This document shows, in pieces, positions 50,800 to 59,235 of a stretch of 61,579 nucleotides of DNA. The notes below the pieces were generated by a model that saw only the letters and a program-made list of their open reading frames with translations, did no database searches and had not been told where the DNA came from. The first letter of the stretch is position 1; each line of letters starts with the position of its first letter. The translations under genes and the position numbers were made by a program. Origin of the DNA: an uncultured Clostridiaceae bacterium (GTDB lineage: Bacteria > Bacillota > Clostridia > Clostridiales > Clostridiaceae); contig CAMJGD010000007.1 in the NCBI GenBank assembly GCA_946405135.1, positions 1-61,579 of the forward strand, read 5' to 3'.

Positions 50800-53577
50800 A
50801 TGAGTTATTTAAGTACAAAAGAACAATTAAAAGAATATCTTTCTCAGCAAACACCATTATTTGAGGCTGAAAAATTATCTTATTTTACAACTAAACATAT
50901 GAGCAAATACTTCAATATTTCCAGGTCTGTTACTAGTCAATATCTTAATGAATTATATAAGGAAGGTGAACTTATAAAAATAAATTCCCGTCCTGTATAT
51001 TTTTTAGATAAAAAAGCCATAGAAAAAAAATATGGAGAACACATAGAATATGATGAATTTTTGAACATATCTGATTTAATGAAAACTTTAACTAAAAATA
51101 AATTTGTTCAAAAAGATTTTTATAAGGCCATAGGAAATAATGGATCTATAAGTTACACCATTACTCAGTTGAAAACTGCGCTATTATATCCTCCTCAAGG
51201 ACTGCCTATTGTTTTGTATGGGGAGGAAGGTGTAGGAAAGGAATTTTTAGCAGAGCTTACTTTCGAATTTTTAAAAAATGAGAAGCTTTTACAGGATGAA
51301 AGTAAATATGTAAAAATCAGCATACTAAAAAATGCAAACACAGATTACATAAAAGAGATATTTGGATATAAAAATTTAAGCACAGGTGAGATTAAAACAG
51401 GACTTTTAGAGAAAGCTAAAAATGGGGTATTATACATTTCCAATGCTTCAAATCTCAGTGAAAAGTGTCAACAGAAATTGAGTGAATATTTAAGCTTAGG
51501 CAAGTATACCTGTGTAAATGATACTCAAAATGTTCAAACTTCTAGAACACGTGTGGCTTTAAGCACATTGGAAGATCCTTATCAAAGTCTTTCACAAAAC
51601 TTGCTAATAAATATACCAGTTGTTGCTAAAGTTCCTTCTCTAGATGTTAGATCTGAAGAAGAAAAAATAGAGTTTATACTTAAATTTTTTTCATTAGAAG
51701 AAGAAATGATTCAAAAGAACATAAATATATCTAAAAGATTATTTCAAATACTTATGGACTATCCTTTTAATAATAATCTAAATGGATTAAAAAAATGTAT
51801 CCAAAGGATATGTGCAAATGCTTATCTTCAGCATAAGGATGATAAAAGTTTAAATGTTTATGTATATGACCTGCCAAGTGAAATACTTTCACATTTAGAT
51901 GCAAGTTATAAATCTGAATTAAATGATGAAGAACTTATTGCAATTCACGATTTTAAGAAAAATGATACTAGTATTAATATACTTTACTTCTTTGATCATT
52001 TAATCGATTGCTATATAGAATATGAAAAAAATAATATAACATTTTCAGAGTTTTTAAATCGTGGATTTCATCTTATGCGAGAGTATTATGATTATATTAT
52101 CTTTGAAGAAAAGTATAAAAACAGCCGTATAAAAGCCGTTGAGAAGTTAATTAATAATATTTTAGAAGATGTAAAGTCAAGGGCACGAATTACTCTGCCT
52201 TTAAACTGCGGCTTTACTATTAGCAGGATACTTAATGCTATGCAAAAAATACAATCAAGTATTAATGTTTGGGAAAAGGAAAGGCTGCATGATATTAAAA
52301 GCTGTTTTGATACTTTAATTAAAGAATTACCTAATGAATATGTTTTAACAAAACAAATTGCTAAAAATATAAATAATACTTTAGACATTAAGCTTACAGA
52401 TATTAATCAAATTTTTGTACTATTAAATATTCATTTTTACAATAAGAATATTAAAAATCAGGATATTGTAGGAATCATAATTTGTCATGGATATTCTACA
52501 GCTTCTAGTATATCTGATGCAGTTAACAGCCTTCTAGGCGCTAACCTTTTTGAAGCCATAGATATGCCACTAAATACGGATATTGAAGAGGTTGCCTTTA
52601 AGGTAAATGAATACATTAAGGCTAATTATTATTATAAGAATATAATTCTAATGGTGGATATGGGCTCTTTAGAAGGAGTTATTGAACAAATTAAGGGCAA
52701 TGTAAATATAGGAATTATAAATAATGTGTCTACTAGTTTAGCTTTAAATGTGGGCCTTAAAATAATACAGCAGATGAGTATAGAAAAGATTTTACAAAGT
52801 GTTTGTAAAGAAAATATATGCAATTATAAATTTATATCTGCAGTAGAAAAAGAAACTGCCATTGTATTTACTAGTGATGCAGGAGCAAAAGTAAGCTCAA
52901 AAATATCTGAACTTTTTAAACAAAGTTTACCCAAACAAATTCAGCTTAAATTTTTAGACTATGATTATAAAAAATTAATGAAAAATAAATCAGAAGATAT
53001 ATTGTTTAAAAAGTATGATGTGGTATTAATGATTAAGCCATATACACTAGATATACCTAATATTAATAGTGTTACTTTAGAGGATATTGTTAATTTTAAA
53101 GATATCACAATGGTGCATCAAGCACTTAAACCATATCTAACTGAAGAAGAAATTGAAGTTTTCAATGAAAGATTACTTAAAAACTTTTCATTGCATAGCG
53201 TGATGGAGAACTTAACCATACTAAATGCAAATAAACTTTTAGATTATGTTTCTGAAGCTGTAAACCATCTTCAAGCTTTATTAGGACAAAAATTTCAGAG
53301 TAAAACAATTATTGGAATATATATACACATATGTTTTCTCGTTGAAAGATTGGTTACTAAAAATGCTATAGAAATTTATGATGACTTAGATGGATTTGAG
53401 AAGAGTCATGCAGATTTTATAAAGCATGTTCATAACAGCTTTGAATTGATGTTAAAAAATTATAATGTAGAGATACCTATCAGCGAAGTAGCTTATTTAT
53501 ATGATTATATTTTAAATGATAGAAAAGGAGGGGAAGAAGATGGATTTTCAGTTAGCTGCAATGAATTGTCATTATAG
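50800..53577 (+). CDS. LevR-like multidomain PTS regulator with degenerate AAA+ motifs
   Basis: A 925-residue LevR/DgaR-type regulator: an N-terminal winged helix (YFNISRSVTSQYLNELYKEG), an AAA+ region, PRD1, an EIIA(Man)-like domain (phosphoacceptor in ICHGYSTASS near 560) and PRD2 (IGIYIHICFLVERLV near 842). The AAA+ part is unusual. Walker A is kept (GEEGVGKE near 140) but the Walker B position reads GVLYISNAS near 210 instead of an FLDE motif, and the GAFTGA loop that contacts sigma-54 is missing (EIFGYKNLSTGEIKTG). It is therefore unlikely to activate sigma-54. I start it at ATG 50800 behind AGAAAGAGG; an upstream in-frame ATG adds 22 residues. It overlaps the epimerase gene by 38 bases. 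Confidence 0.8.
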   Translation: MSYLSTKEQLKEYLSQQTPLFEAEKLSYFTTKHMSKYFNISRSVTSQYLNELYKEGELIKINSRPVYFLDKKAIEKKYGEHIEYDEFLNISDLMKTLTKNKFVQKDFYKAIGNNGSISYTITQLKTALLYPPQGLPIVLYGEEGVGKEFLAELTFEFLKNEKLLQDESKYVKISILKNANTDYIKEIFGYKNLSTGEIKTGLLEKAKNGVLYISNASNLSEKCQQKLSEYLSLGKYTCVNDTQNVQTSRTRVALSTLEDPYQSLSQNLLINIPVVAKVPSLDVRSEEEKIEFILKFFSLEEEMIQKNINISKRLFQILMDYPFNNNLNGLKKCIQRICANAYLQHKDDKSLNVYVYDLPSEILSHLDASYKSELNDEELIAIHDFKKNDTSINILYFFDHLIDCYIEYEKNNITFSEFLNRGFHLMREYYDYIIFEEKYKNSRIKAVEKLINNILEDVKSRARITLPLNCGFTISRILNAMQKIQSSINVWEKERLHDIKSCFDTLIKELPNEYVLTKQIAKNINNTLDIKLTDINQIFVLLNIHFYNKNIKNQDIVGIIICHGYSTASSISDAVNSLLGANLFEAIDMPLNTDIEEVAFKVNEYIKANYYYKNIILMVDMGSLEGVIEQIKGNVNIGIINNVSTSLALNVGLKIIQQMSIEKILQSVCKENICNYKFISAVEKETAIVFTSDAGAKVSSKISELFKQSLPKQIQLKFLDYDYKKLMKNKSEDILFKKYDVVLMIKPYTLDIPNINSVTLEDIVNFKDITMVHQALKPYLTEEEIEVFNERLLKNFSLHSVMENLTILNANKLLDYVSEAVNHLQALLGQKFQSKTIIGIYIHICFLVERLVTKNAIEIYDDLDGFEKSHADFIKHVHNSFELMLKNYNVEIPISEVAYLYDYILNDRKGGEEDGFSVSCNELSL

Positions 53578-54376
53578 ATTCTATCCACTAGAATATTTTT
53601 TCAGCAGTGCTAAAAAAAATGGATTTAAAGCAGTAGAAATTTGGACAGGACCCCAGCATTTTTACATGGACTATAGAGATTATGAAAATGTAAATAAGCT
53701 AAAAGAACTTTCTGATAAGTACCAAATAGAAGTGATAGGTATATGTCCAGAACAAACCAATCCTAAACCAAATAATATTGCAATTAAAGATAATAATAGA
53801 AAAGAAAATGTAAAGAAATATTTTTGCAATGCTATAGATGTAGCTTCAGCGATGGGATGTAAACATATCGTAATTACATCTGGATGGGCTTTTTATAATG
53901 AAGATTTAGAAGAAGCTTTTAATAGAAGTGTTCATATGATTAAGAATATTGCTAATTATGCAGAAAAGAAAAACATTTATTTGGCTATAGAAGCATTACA
54001 ACCTATGGAATCTAGATTGGTGACAAATATATCAGATATTAAAAGACTCAAAGAAAAGGTAAATTCAGATTATCTTAAAGTTTGTATTGATTTTGGAGCT
54101 ATGGCTAAAGCCAAGGAATCCATTCAGGAATACTTTGAAGCTTTTGGTAATGATATTATACATATTCATTTTGTAGATGGAAAACCTACAGGGCATCTAG
54201 CTTGGGGTGATGGAGAAAGAAACCTTGAACAAGATCTTAGAGACTTAAAAAAATGGGGATATAAAGGATATCTATCCCTAGAAACAGCAAATGATAGGTA
54301 TTATGAAAATCCTTTTGATGCTGATAAAAAGTCTATTATAGCATTTAACAAAATAATTGAGGAGAAAAAGATATGA
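53540..54376 (+). CDS. frlC: sugar isomerase/epimerase-like TIM barrel (FrlC-like)
   Basis: A 278-residue xylose-isomerase-type TIM barrel. Metal ligands typical of the fold are visible: Glu in IAIEALQPME, Asp in VCIDFGAM, His in IIHIHFVDGKP and Glu in GYLSLETAN. Members include FrlC, the fructoselysine 3-epimerase, and other ketose epimerases. It precedes mannose-type PTS genes and an FrlB-like SIS gene, which supports an Amadori-compound role. I start it at ATG 53540 behind AAAGGAGGGG; an ATG at 53516 has no ribosome site. The start is inside the regulator gene, and the stop overlaps the EIIA start by four bases (ATGA). Confidence 0.75.
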   Translation: MDFQLAAMNCHYRFYPLEYFFSSAKKNGFKAVEIWTGPQHFYMDYRDYENVNKLKELSDKYQIEVIGICPEQTNPKPNNIAIKDNNRKENVKKYFCNAIDVASAMGCKHIVITSGWAFYNEDLEEAFNRSVHMIKNIANYAEKKNIYLAIEALQPMESRLVTNISDIKRLKEKVNSDYLKVCIDFGAMAKAKESIQEYFEAFGNDIIHIHFVDGKPTGHLAWGDGERNLEQDLRDLKKWGYKGYLSLETANDRYYENPFDADKKSIIAFNKIIEEKKI

Positions 54377-54789
54377 GACATTTTATTTTAGCAAGTCATA
54401 GTACATTTGCAGAGGGCATATACGGCTCAGTAAAGCTAATTGTGGGGGAGCAGGAGAGAGTTACCATTTTAAATGGATATGTAGAGCAAGGTGAAGATTT
54501 TAAAAAAAGAGTTAAGGAACTAATGAATACCTTTAACCAACAAGATGAGATTATTGTTATTACAGATATTTTAGGTGGAAGTGTGAATAACGAATTTATG
54601 AAGTATTTAAAACGAGAAAAATTTTATTTACTAACAGGTATGAACCTTCCTATGCTTATTGAACTTTTTATTCAAGGAGAACAAGAAAAGGATACAAAAA
54701 AGCTTTTAGAAAATGTGACTAAAATAGGTTCAGAAAGTGTTTTATTTTGTAACTCACTATTTTCAGAATCTGATGAAGAAGATTTTTAG
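54373..54789 (+). CDS. mannose-family PTS subunit IIA
   Basis: A 138-residue cytoplasmic EIIA. The N-terminus HFILASHSTFAEG contains the phosphoacceptor His9; the middle has VITDILGGSVNNEF, the second family signature. It takes phosphate from HPr and gives it to EIIB. Start overlaps the epimerase stop. Confidence 0.9.
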   Translation: MRHFILASHSTFAEGIYGSVKLIVGEQERVTILNGYVEQGEDFKKRVKELMNTFNQQDEIIVITDILGGSVNNEFMKYLKREKFYLLTGMNLPMLIELFIQGEQEKDTKKLLENVTKIGSESVLFCNSLFSESDEEDF

Positions 54790-54804
54790 AAGGAAGGAGA
54801 TATT

Positions 54805-55275
54805 ATGATTAAGTTAGTTAGAGTAGATCACCGTTTACTACATGGCCAAGTAGCATTTTCTTGGATGAATGCTATTGGTGGAGATTGTATTTTAATTGCC
54901 AGCGACGAAGTGGTAAAAGATGAAATTTGGAAAACTACTTTAAAGCTGGGTAAACCTTCAGGGGTAAAGCTTGTTATTAAGAATATTGAAGATTCAATCA
55001 AAGCGTTAAATAGTGGAGTTACAGATAAATATAAATTACTTGTTGTAGTACAAACTATCAAAGATGTAGCAAGGTTAGCGGAAGGATGTCCGCAGATTAC
55101 AACTATTAACTTAGGAGGTGCAAAAAATACTGAAGGAGCCAGACAAATAAGTAAAGCTATTTTTGTTACAAAAGAAGATGAAGAAATATTGAAGAATTTA
55201 CTAGATAAGGGAATAGATGTTGAAATCAGACAAATTGCAAGTGAGAAAAAAATAGATGCTAGAAGCGTCTTATAA
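54805..55275 (+). CDS. mannose-family PTS subunit IIB
   Basis: A 156-residue EIIB with the phosphoacceptor His in VRVDHRLLHGQVAFSW (His14) and ITTINLGGAKNTEGAR. It phosphorylates the incoming sugar while IIC/IID transport it. Ribosome site AAGGAGA precedes ATG 54805. Confidence 0.92.
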   Translation: MIKLVRVDHRLLHGQVAFSWMNAIGGDCILIASDEVVKDEIWKTTLKLGKPSGVKLVIKNIEDSIKALNSGVTDKYKLLVVVQTIKDVARLAEGCPQITTINLGGAKNTEGARQISKAIFVTKEDEEILKNLLDKGIDVEIRQIASEKKIDARSVL

Positions 55276-55289
55276 AAGGAGGTATAAAA

Positions 55290-56069
55290 ATGACAGAAGC
55301 GTTACTAATCGCTTTAATTGCTGCAATTGGAGTAATGGACTATCAGATGGGTACCTTATACATATTTAGACCTATAGTATTAGGACCTTTGGTAGGTGCT
55401 GTGCTAGGAGACTTTCAACAAGGTCTTATAATTGGAGCTAATTTGGAATTATTCTTTATGGGAGCTATTTCGGTAGGTGCATATGTTCCACCAGATACAA
55501 TTGTAGGTGGTGTGCTAGGGACAGCCTTTGCTATTTCTTTAGGAAAAGGACCAGAAGTGGCAGTAACATTGGCTATGCCTATTGCATTATTATCTCTAGC
55601 TATTGGAAACTTTATTGATGCTTTTGTTCCAATGATTTTAAAATATGCTGACAAAGCTGCAGCTAAAGGAAATACTAAAGGTATATATTATGTACATTGG
55701 ATTATTGGAGGACTAAATGTATTAAGAAGATTTGTATTAGTTTTTGCAGGTTATTATATTGGAGTAGATAAAATGCAAGTAGTATTAGATGCTATTCCTA
55801 AAGTATTGATTGATGGTATGGGTGCTGCAGCAGGTTTACTTCCTGCACTTGGTTTTGCAATGCTCATGAGAATGATTTTAAACAAACAGTTAGTACCATT
55901 TTTCTTCTTAGGTTTTGTATTAGCAGCTTATATGAAAGTTCCAGTACTAGGAGTTGCTATTTTAGGAGTTATTTATGTTATTGTAAAATTTGATTTCTTG
56001 AATCCAAATAAAAATAAGCCTGCTATGGAAACGAGTACAGGGGGTGTTTTAGAAGATGACGACTTTTAA
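55290..56069 (+). CDS. mannose-family PTS subunit IIC
   Basis: A 259-residue membrane channel subunit (EII-Sor type) with many hydrophobic helices. Family motifs are IGVMDYQMGTLYIFRPIVLGPLVGAVLGD, NLELFFMGAISVGAYVPPDT and GFAMLMRMILNKQLVPFFFLGFVLAAY. It works as a complex with IID. AAAGGAGGT precedes ATG 55290 and it overlaps the IID start by 14 bases. Confidence 0.92.
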   Translation: MTEALLIALIAAIGVMDYQMGTLYIFRPIVLGPLVGAVLGDFQQGLIIGANLELFFMGAISVGAYVPPDTIVGGVLGTAFAISLGKGPEVAVTLAMPIALLSLAIGNFIDAFVPMILKYADKAAAKGNTKGIYYVHWIIGGLNVLRRFVLVFAGYYIGVDKMQVVLDAIPKVLIDGMGAAAGLLPALGFAMLMRMILNKQLVPFFFLGFVLAAYMKVPVLGVAILGVIYVIVKFDFLNPNKNKPAMETSTGGVLEDDDF

Positions 56070-56889
56070 AAAGGAAAATAATGAAAAAATAGTCACTAAA
56101 AAAGATTTAAATAAAATGGTTTTAAATCAAGGAAGTTTAGGAATGGAATTTTCATGGAACTATGAAAGACAAATGAATCTTCCTTTCGCTATGATGATGA
56201 ACCCTATTCTTAAAAAAATTTATAAGGATGACCCAGAAAAATATAAAGAAGCTGTGATAAGACATCTAGAGTTTTTTAACATAACACCACAATTAGCTCC
56301 ATTTGTTGGAGGAGTGGTAGCATCTATGGAAGAAGCACATGCCAAAGGTGAAGTGGATTCTAAGGCTATATCTAGTGTAAAAACAGCTCTTATGGGACCT
56401 CTTTCAGGAATTGGTGATTCTATATTTCTTGGATCCATTCGTGTAATTGCTCTTGGAGTAGGATTGTCCCTAGCTATGCAGGGAAATATTTTAGGACCAA
56501 TACTTTACTTTTTAATATATAACATACCAGCATTTTTCATTAGATTCTATGGTGCAAGAAAAGGTTATGAACTAGGATTTAACTATCTTGCAAAGATGCA
56601 GGAAAATGGAATGATGGACAAGCTTATGTTTGCTGCAGGAATCTTAGGAATAATGGTTATTGGTGGAATGACTAAAGACATGGTCTACACAGAATTAGTG
56701 ATGGAAATAGGTTCTGGAGAAACTGCAAAAAAATTGCAGGAAATTATAGATGGAATAATACCAGGATTAATAGGACTTGGAGTGACTTGGTTCTACTACT
56801 GGTTATTAGGTAAGAAAGTAAATCCTATTTTAATTATTTTAGGAACAATTTTAATTGGTGTACTTGGTGCAAGTGTTGGTTTATTTTGA
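56056..56889 (+). CDS. mannose-family PTS subunit IID
   Basis: A 277-residue membrane subunit. Markers are NYERQMNLPFAMMMNPILKKIY near 35, FNITPQLAPFVGGVVASMEE and GPLSGIGDSIFLGSIRVIA near 115, typical of EIID-Man. The C-terminus is hydrophobic. It pairs with IIC as the sugar-translocating complex. Confidence 0.92.
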   Translation: MTTFKKENNEKIVTKKDLNKMVLNQGSLGMEFSWNYERQMNLPFAMMMNPILKKIYKDDPEKYKEAVIRHLEFFNITPQLAPFVGGVVASMEEAHAKGEVDSKAISSVKTALMGPLSGIGDSIFLGSIRVIALGVGLSLAMQGNILGPILYFLIYNIPAFFIRFYGARKGYELGFNYLAKMQENGMMDKLMFAAGILGIMVIGGMTKDMVYTELVMEIGSGETAKKLQEIIDGIIPGLIGLGVTWFYYWLLGKKVNPILIILGTILIGVLGASVGLF

Positions 56890-56917
56890 TAATTAAAAAA
56901 GACGGAGGGAAAAATTA

Positions 56918-57928
56918 ATGCTAAAATTTAATGAAGAAGAGTACAGAAGAAGTGCAGATTTAATTAGAAAGGCAAGGCCAATAGCAGAAGAAGCAGCAGA
57001 TAAGGTAGCCGCTGAAGGATATTCTAATATTTTCTTTACAGCAGTAGGAGGATCCTTATCCCCTATGATGGCTATAGGGCATATGGCAAAACAATTGACT
57101 AATATTCCTGTTTTTGTAGAGCAGGCTGGAGAACTTTTAGCTTGTGGACATAAACAATTAACAAAAGATTCATTAGTAATTACTTTATCAAAATCTGGAG
57201 ACACAAAAGAATCTGTTGCTATAGCAGAATACTGTAAAAAGAATGGAATTAGAGTTATTTGTTGTACCAAAAATGAAAATTCTCCATTAGCTTTAGCCAG
57301 TGATTATGTAGTGCCTATGAAACATGAAAATGGAGTAGAGTATGAATATATCCTTCTTTACTGGATATTCTTCAGACTATTACACAAAGCTGGAGAATTC
57401 GAAGATTATGATGAACTTGCAGAACAACTTTGCTTATTACCTGAAAACTTATTATCTATCAAGGAAAAATTTGAGGAAAAAGCAGGAGATATTGCAAAAG
57501 AGCATTATGATGCACCTATACAATATTGGATTGGCGGATGTGAAATGTGGGGAGAAGTATACTTATTCTCCATGTGCATACTAGAAGAAATGCAGTGGAT
57601 TAAAACAAAGAGTGTAACTTCTGCAGAGTTTTTCCATGGAACCTTAGAACTAATTGAAAAAGATACCAGTGTGTTCTTAATTAAGGGAGAAGGAAAAGGA
57701 CGTCACTTAGACGAACGTGCAGAAAAATTCTTAAAAGCTCATACAGATAAGTTAGTGGTAATTGATACACAAGAGTATGCTTTAGATGGAATTGATACGA
57801 AATTCAGATGGATAATAGCTCCAACTATTTGTTCTACTATATTAGTAGATAGATTGGCTTTCCATTTTGAATCCTATACTAAACACAATTTAGATTACAG
57901 AAGATATTATCGTCAATTTGATTACTAA
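56918..57928 (+). CDS. frlB: SIS-domain sugar-phosphate deglycase (FrlB/GfrF-like)
   Basis: A 336-residue protein with two SIS domains. The first contains AVGGSLSPMMAIGHMAKQLT and TLSKSGDTKESVAIAEYCKK (phosphosugar-binding Ser/Thr). The second has FFHGTLELIEKDTSVFLIKGEG. The ending HNLDYRRYYRQFDY recalls FrlB (HNPDERRYYGG). FrlB/GfrF split fructoselysine- or glucoselysine-6-phosphate into glucose 6-phosphate and lysine; relatives in this family act on other phosphorylated Amadori products. Position behind a IIA–IID set and an FrlC-like epimerase makes a deglycase the best call; the amino acid partner is not known. Confidence 0.75.
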   Translation: MLKFNEEEYRRSADLIRKARPIAEEAADKVAAEGYSNIFFTAVGGSLSPMMAIGHMAKQLTNIPVFVEQAGELLACGHKQLTKDSLVITLSKSGDTKESVAIAEYCKKNGIRVICCTKNENSPLALASDYVVPMKHENGVEYEYILLYWIFFRLLHKAGEFEDYDELAEQLCLLPENLLSIKEKFEEKAGDIAKEHYDAPIQYWIGGCEMWGEVYLFSMCILEEMQWIKTKSVTSAEFFHGTLELIEKDTSVFLIKGEGKGRHLDERAEKFLKAHTDKLVVIDTQEYALDGIDTKFRWIIAPTICSTILVDRLAFHFESYTKHNLDYRRYYRQFDY

Positions 57929-57951
57929 AATTAAAATATAATTAGATGAAA

Positions 57952-57992
57952 AATAATGGCTGCCCAACATTGGTGCAGCCATTATTTTTATA
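57952..57992 (+). terminator. intrinsic terminator of the Amadori-compound operon
   Basis: AAAATAATGGCTGC (57952–57965) pairs with GCAGCCATTATTTT (57977–57990) over 14 bp, followed by a short T run. Confidence 0.9.
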
Positions 57993-58172
57993 ACATTTAG
58001 TTACAAATAATTGAGGCGAGTATTAAAACCTTTGTAAAAATTTGACTTTGAAAATACTATATAATATAATGATTTTATAAAAAGTTTACAAAACATTCAT
58101 ATGTTGAATAATTCATTATGGTTAAGCATATTAATGCTATGTAAAACATTATTTTGAAGGAGGTAGAATATT

Positions 58173-59108
58173 ATGGGAATTTTGTACCAAGCAACAAATT
58201 TTACTGGTTGGGCCATTTGGTTTTTTGTTTTGTTTGCTTTAATGGCTTTTAATGAGTTTGGTCGTTCTACAAAATGGGGAGGAATCATACTTTTTTTAAT
58301 TGTTCCTATAGTTTTAACTATATTTGTGTGGCCAACAACTGCAGCCCCAGGAAATGAATATGGTACAGGTAATTGGTTTAATTGGGTAAAAACTTATTCT
58401 GCTCTTGCAGGATGTCTTTGGTTTATGTTTATTCGTTATAAACCATCATTTGCTAAGAAAAAGTGGGCATTATTTTTGCCAGCCTTTATCTTAGCAATCA
58501 ATATCCTTGAGGCATCTATTCGTGATTTTCAATGTTTCACATATGGTGCATGGAATGGAGCACGTGTTAACAATCTTTGGCTAATGTCAGGACCATGGAA
58601 TATCATGAATGGTATAGCTGGATTACTCAATATTATTACTATTTGCGGCTGGGCTGGTATTTTTGTTTCTAAGGATAAGACAAAAGATATGATTTGGCCT
58701 GATATGATTTGGTCTTGGATAGTGGCATATGATTTATGGAACTTTGCTTATACTTATAATTGTATAGCTGATCATTCATTTTACTGTGGACTAGCATTAT
58801 TGCTTTCCTGCACTATACCTGCTTTCTTTATTAAAAAAGGAGCATGGCTACAACATCGTGCACAAACGCTTGCATTGTGGATTATGTTTGTTATGACAGT
58901 ACCTTCTTTTGCAGATCGTATAGCACCTGTATCTACTACACATAACTCAACTGCATTTTTTATTGTAAGCTTATTGTCTTTAATAGCAAATGCTGCATTA
59001 GCAATTTATCAATTTAATAAGATATTCAAAAATAAACTAAATCCACTAAAAGATGAAATATACAAAGATACAGAAGTTTACAAGAAGGTAGTTGAAGAAA
59101 ATATATAA
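58173..59108 (+). CDS. polytopic membrane protein (possible DUF5692 family)
   Basis: A 311-residue membrane protein with about eight hydrophobic helices. Conserved-looking polar and aromatic clusters include GWAIWFFVLFALMAFNEF at the N-terminus, NWFNWVKTYSALAGCLWFMFIRYK, IRDFQCFTYGAWNGARVNNLWLMSGPWN and WSWIVAYDLWNFAYTYNC. These suggest a functional core in helices 3–6 rather than a simple anchor. It resembles the uncharacterised DUF5692 group, from memory. AAGGAGGTAG precedes ATG 58173. Function unknown. Confidence 0.6.
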   Translation: MGILYQATNFTGWAIWFFVLFALMAFNEFGRSTKWGGIILFLIVPIVLTIFVWPTTAAPGNEYGTGNWFNWVKTYSALAGCLWFMFIRYKPSFAKKKWALFLPAFILAINILEASIRDFQCFTYGAWNGARVNNLWLMSGPWNIMNGIAGLLNIITICGWAGIFVSKDKTKDMIWPDMIWSWIVAYDLWNFAYTYNCIADHSFYCGLALLLSCTIPAFFIKKGAWLQHRAQTLALWIMFVMTVPSFADRIAPVSTTHNSTAFFIVSLLSLIANAALAIYQFNKIFKNKLNPLKDEIYKDTEVYKKVVEENI

Positions 59109-59198
59109 TTAGAGCTATGGATGAATTTCCAATAGCAAAATTGTAGTTAAAGCAGCAACTAGGCTGAGCTGCTAATTCTAAAAAGGACAATCTAACTC

Positions 59199-59235
59199 AA
59201 AATCCCAGCAGTTTAAAAACTGCTGGGATTTTTTA
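59199..59235. terminator. bidirectional terminator between the membrane protein and alpha-galactosidase genes
   Basis: AAAATCCCAGCAGTTT (59199–59214) pairs with AAACTGCTGGGATTTT (59217–59232) over up to 16 bp; T-run follows on the plus strand and A-rich sequence precedes it. The alpha-galactosidase stop codon abuts the stem at 59233–59235. Confidence 0.85.

Noticed and set aside
57342..57584. Plus-strand 80-residue ORF inside frlB
   Set aside because: Out of frame with the SIS-domain gene and unlike any protein.
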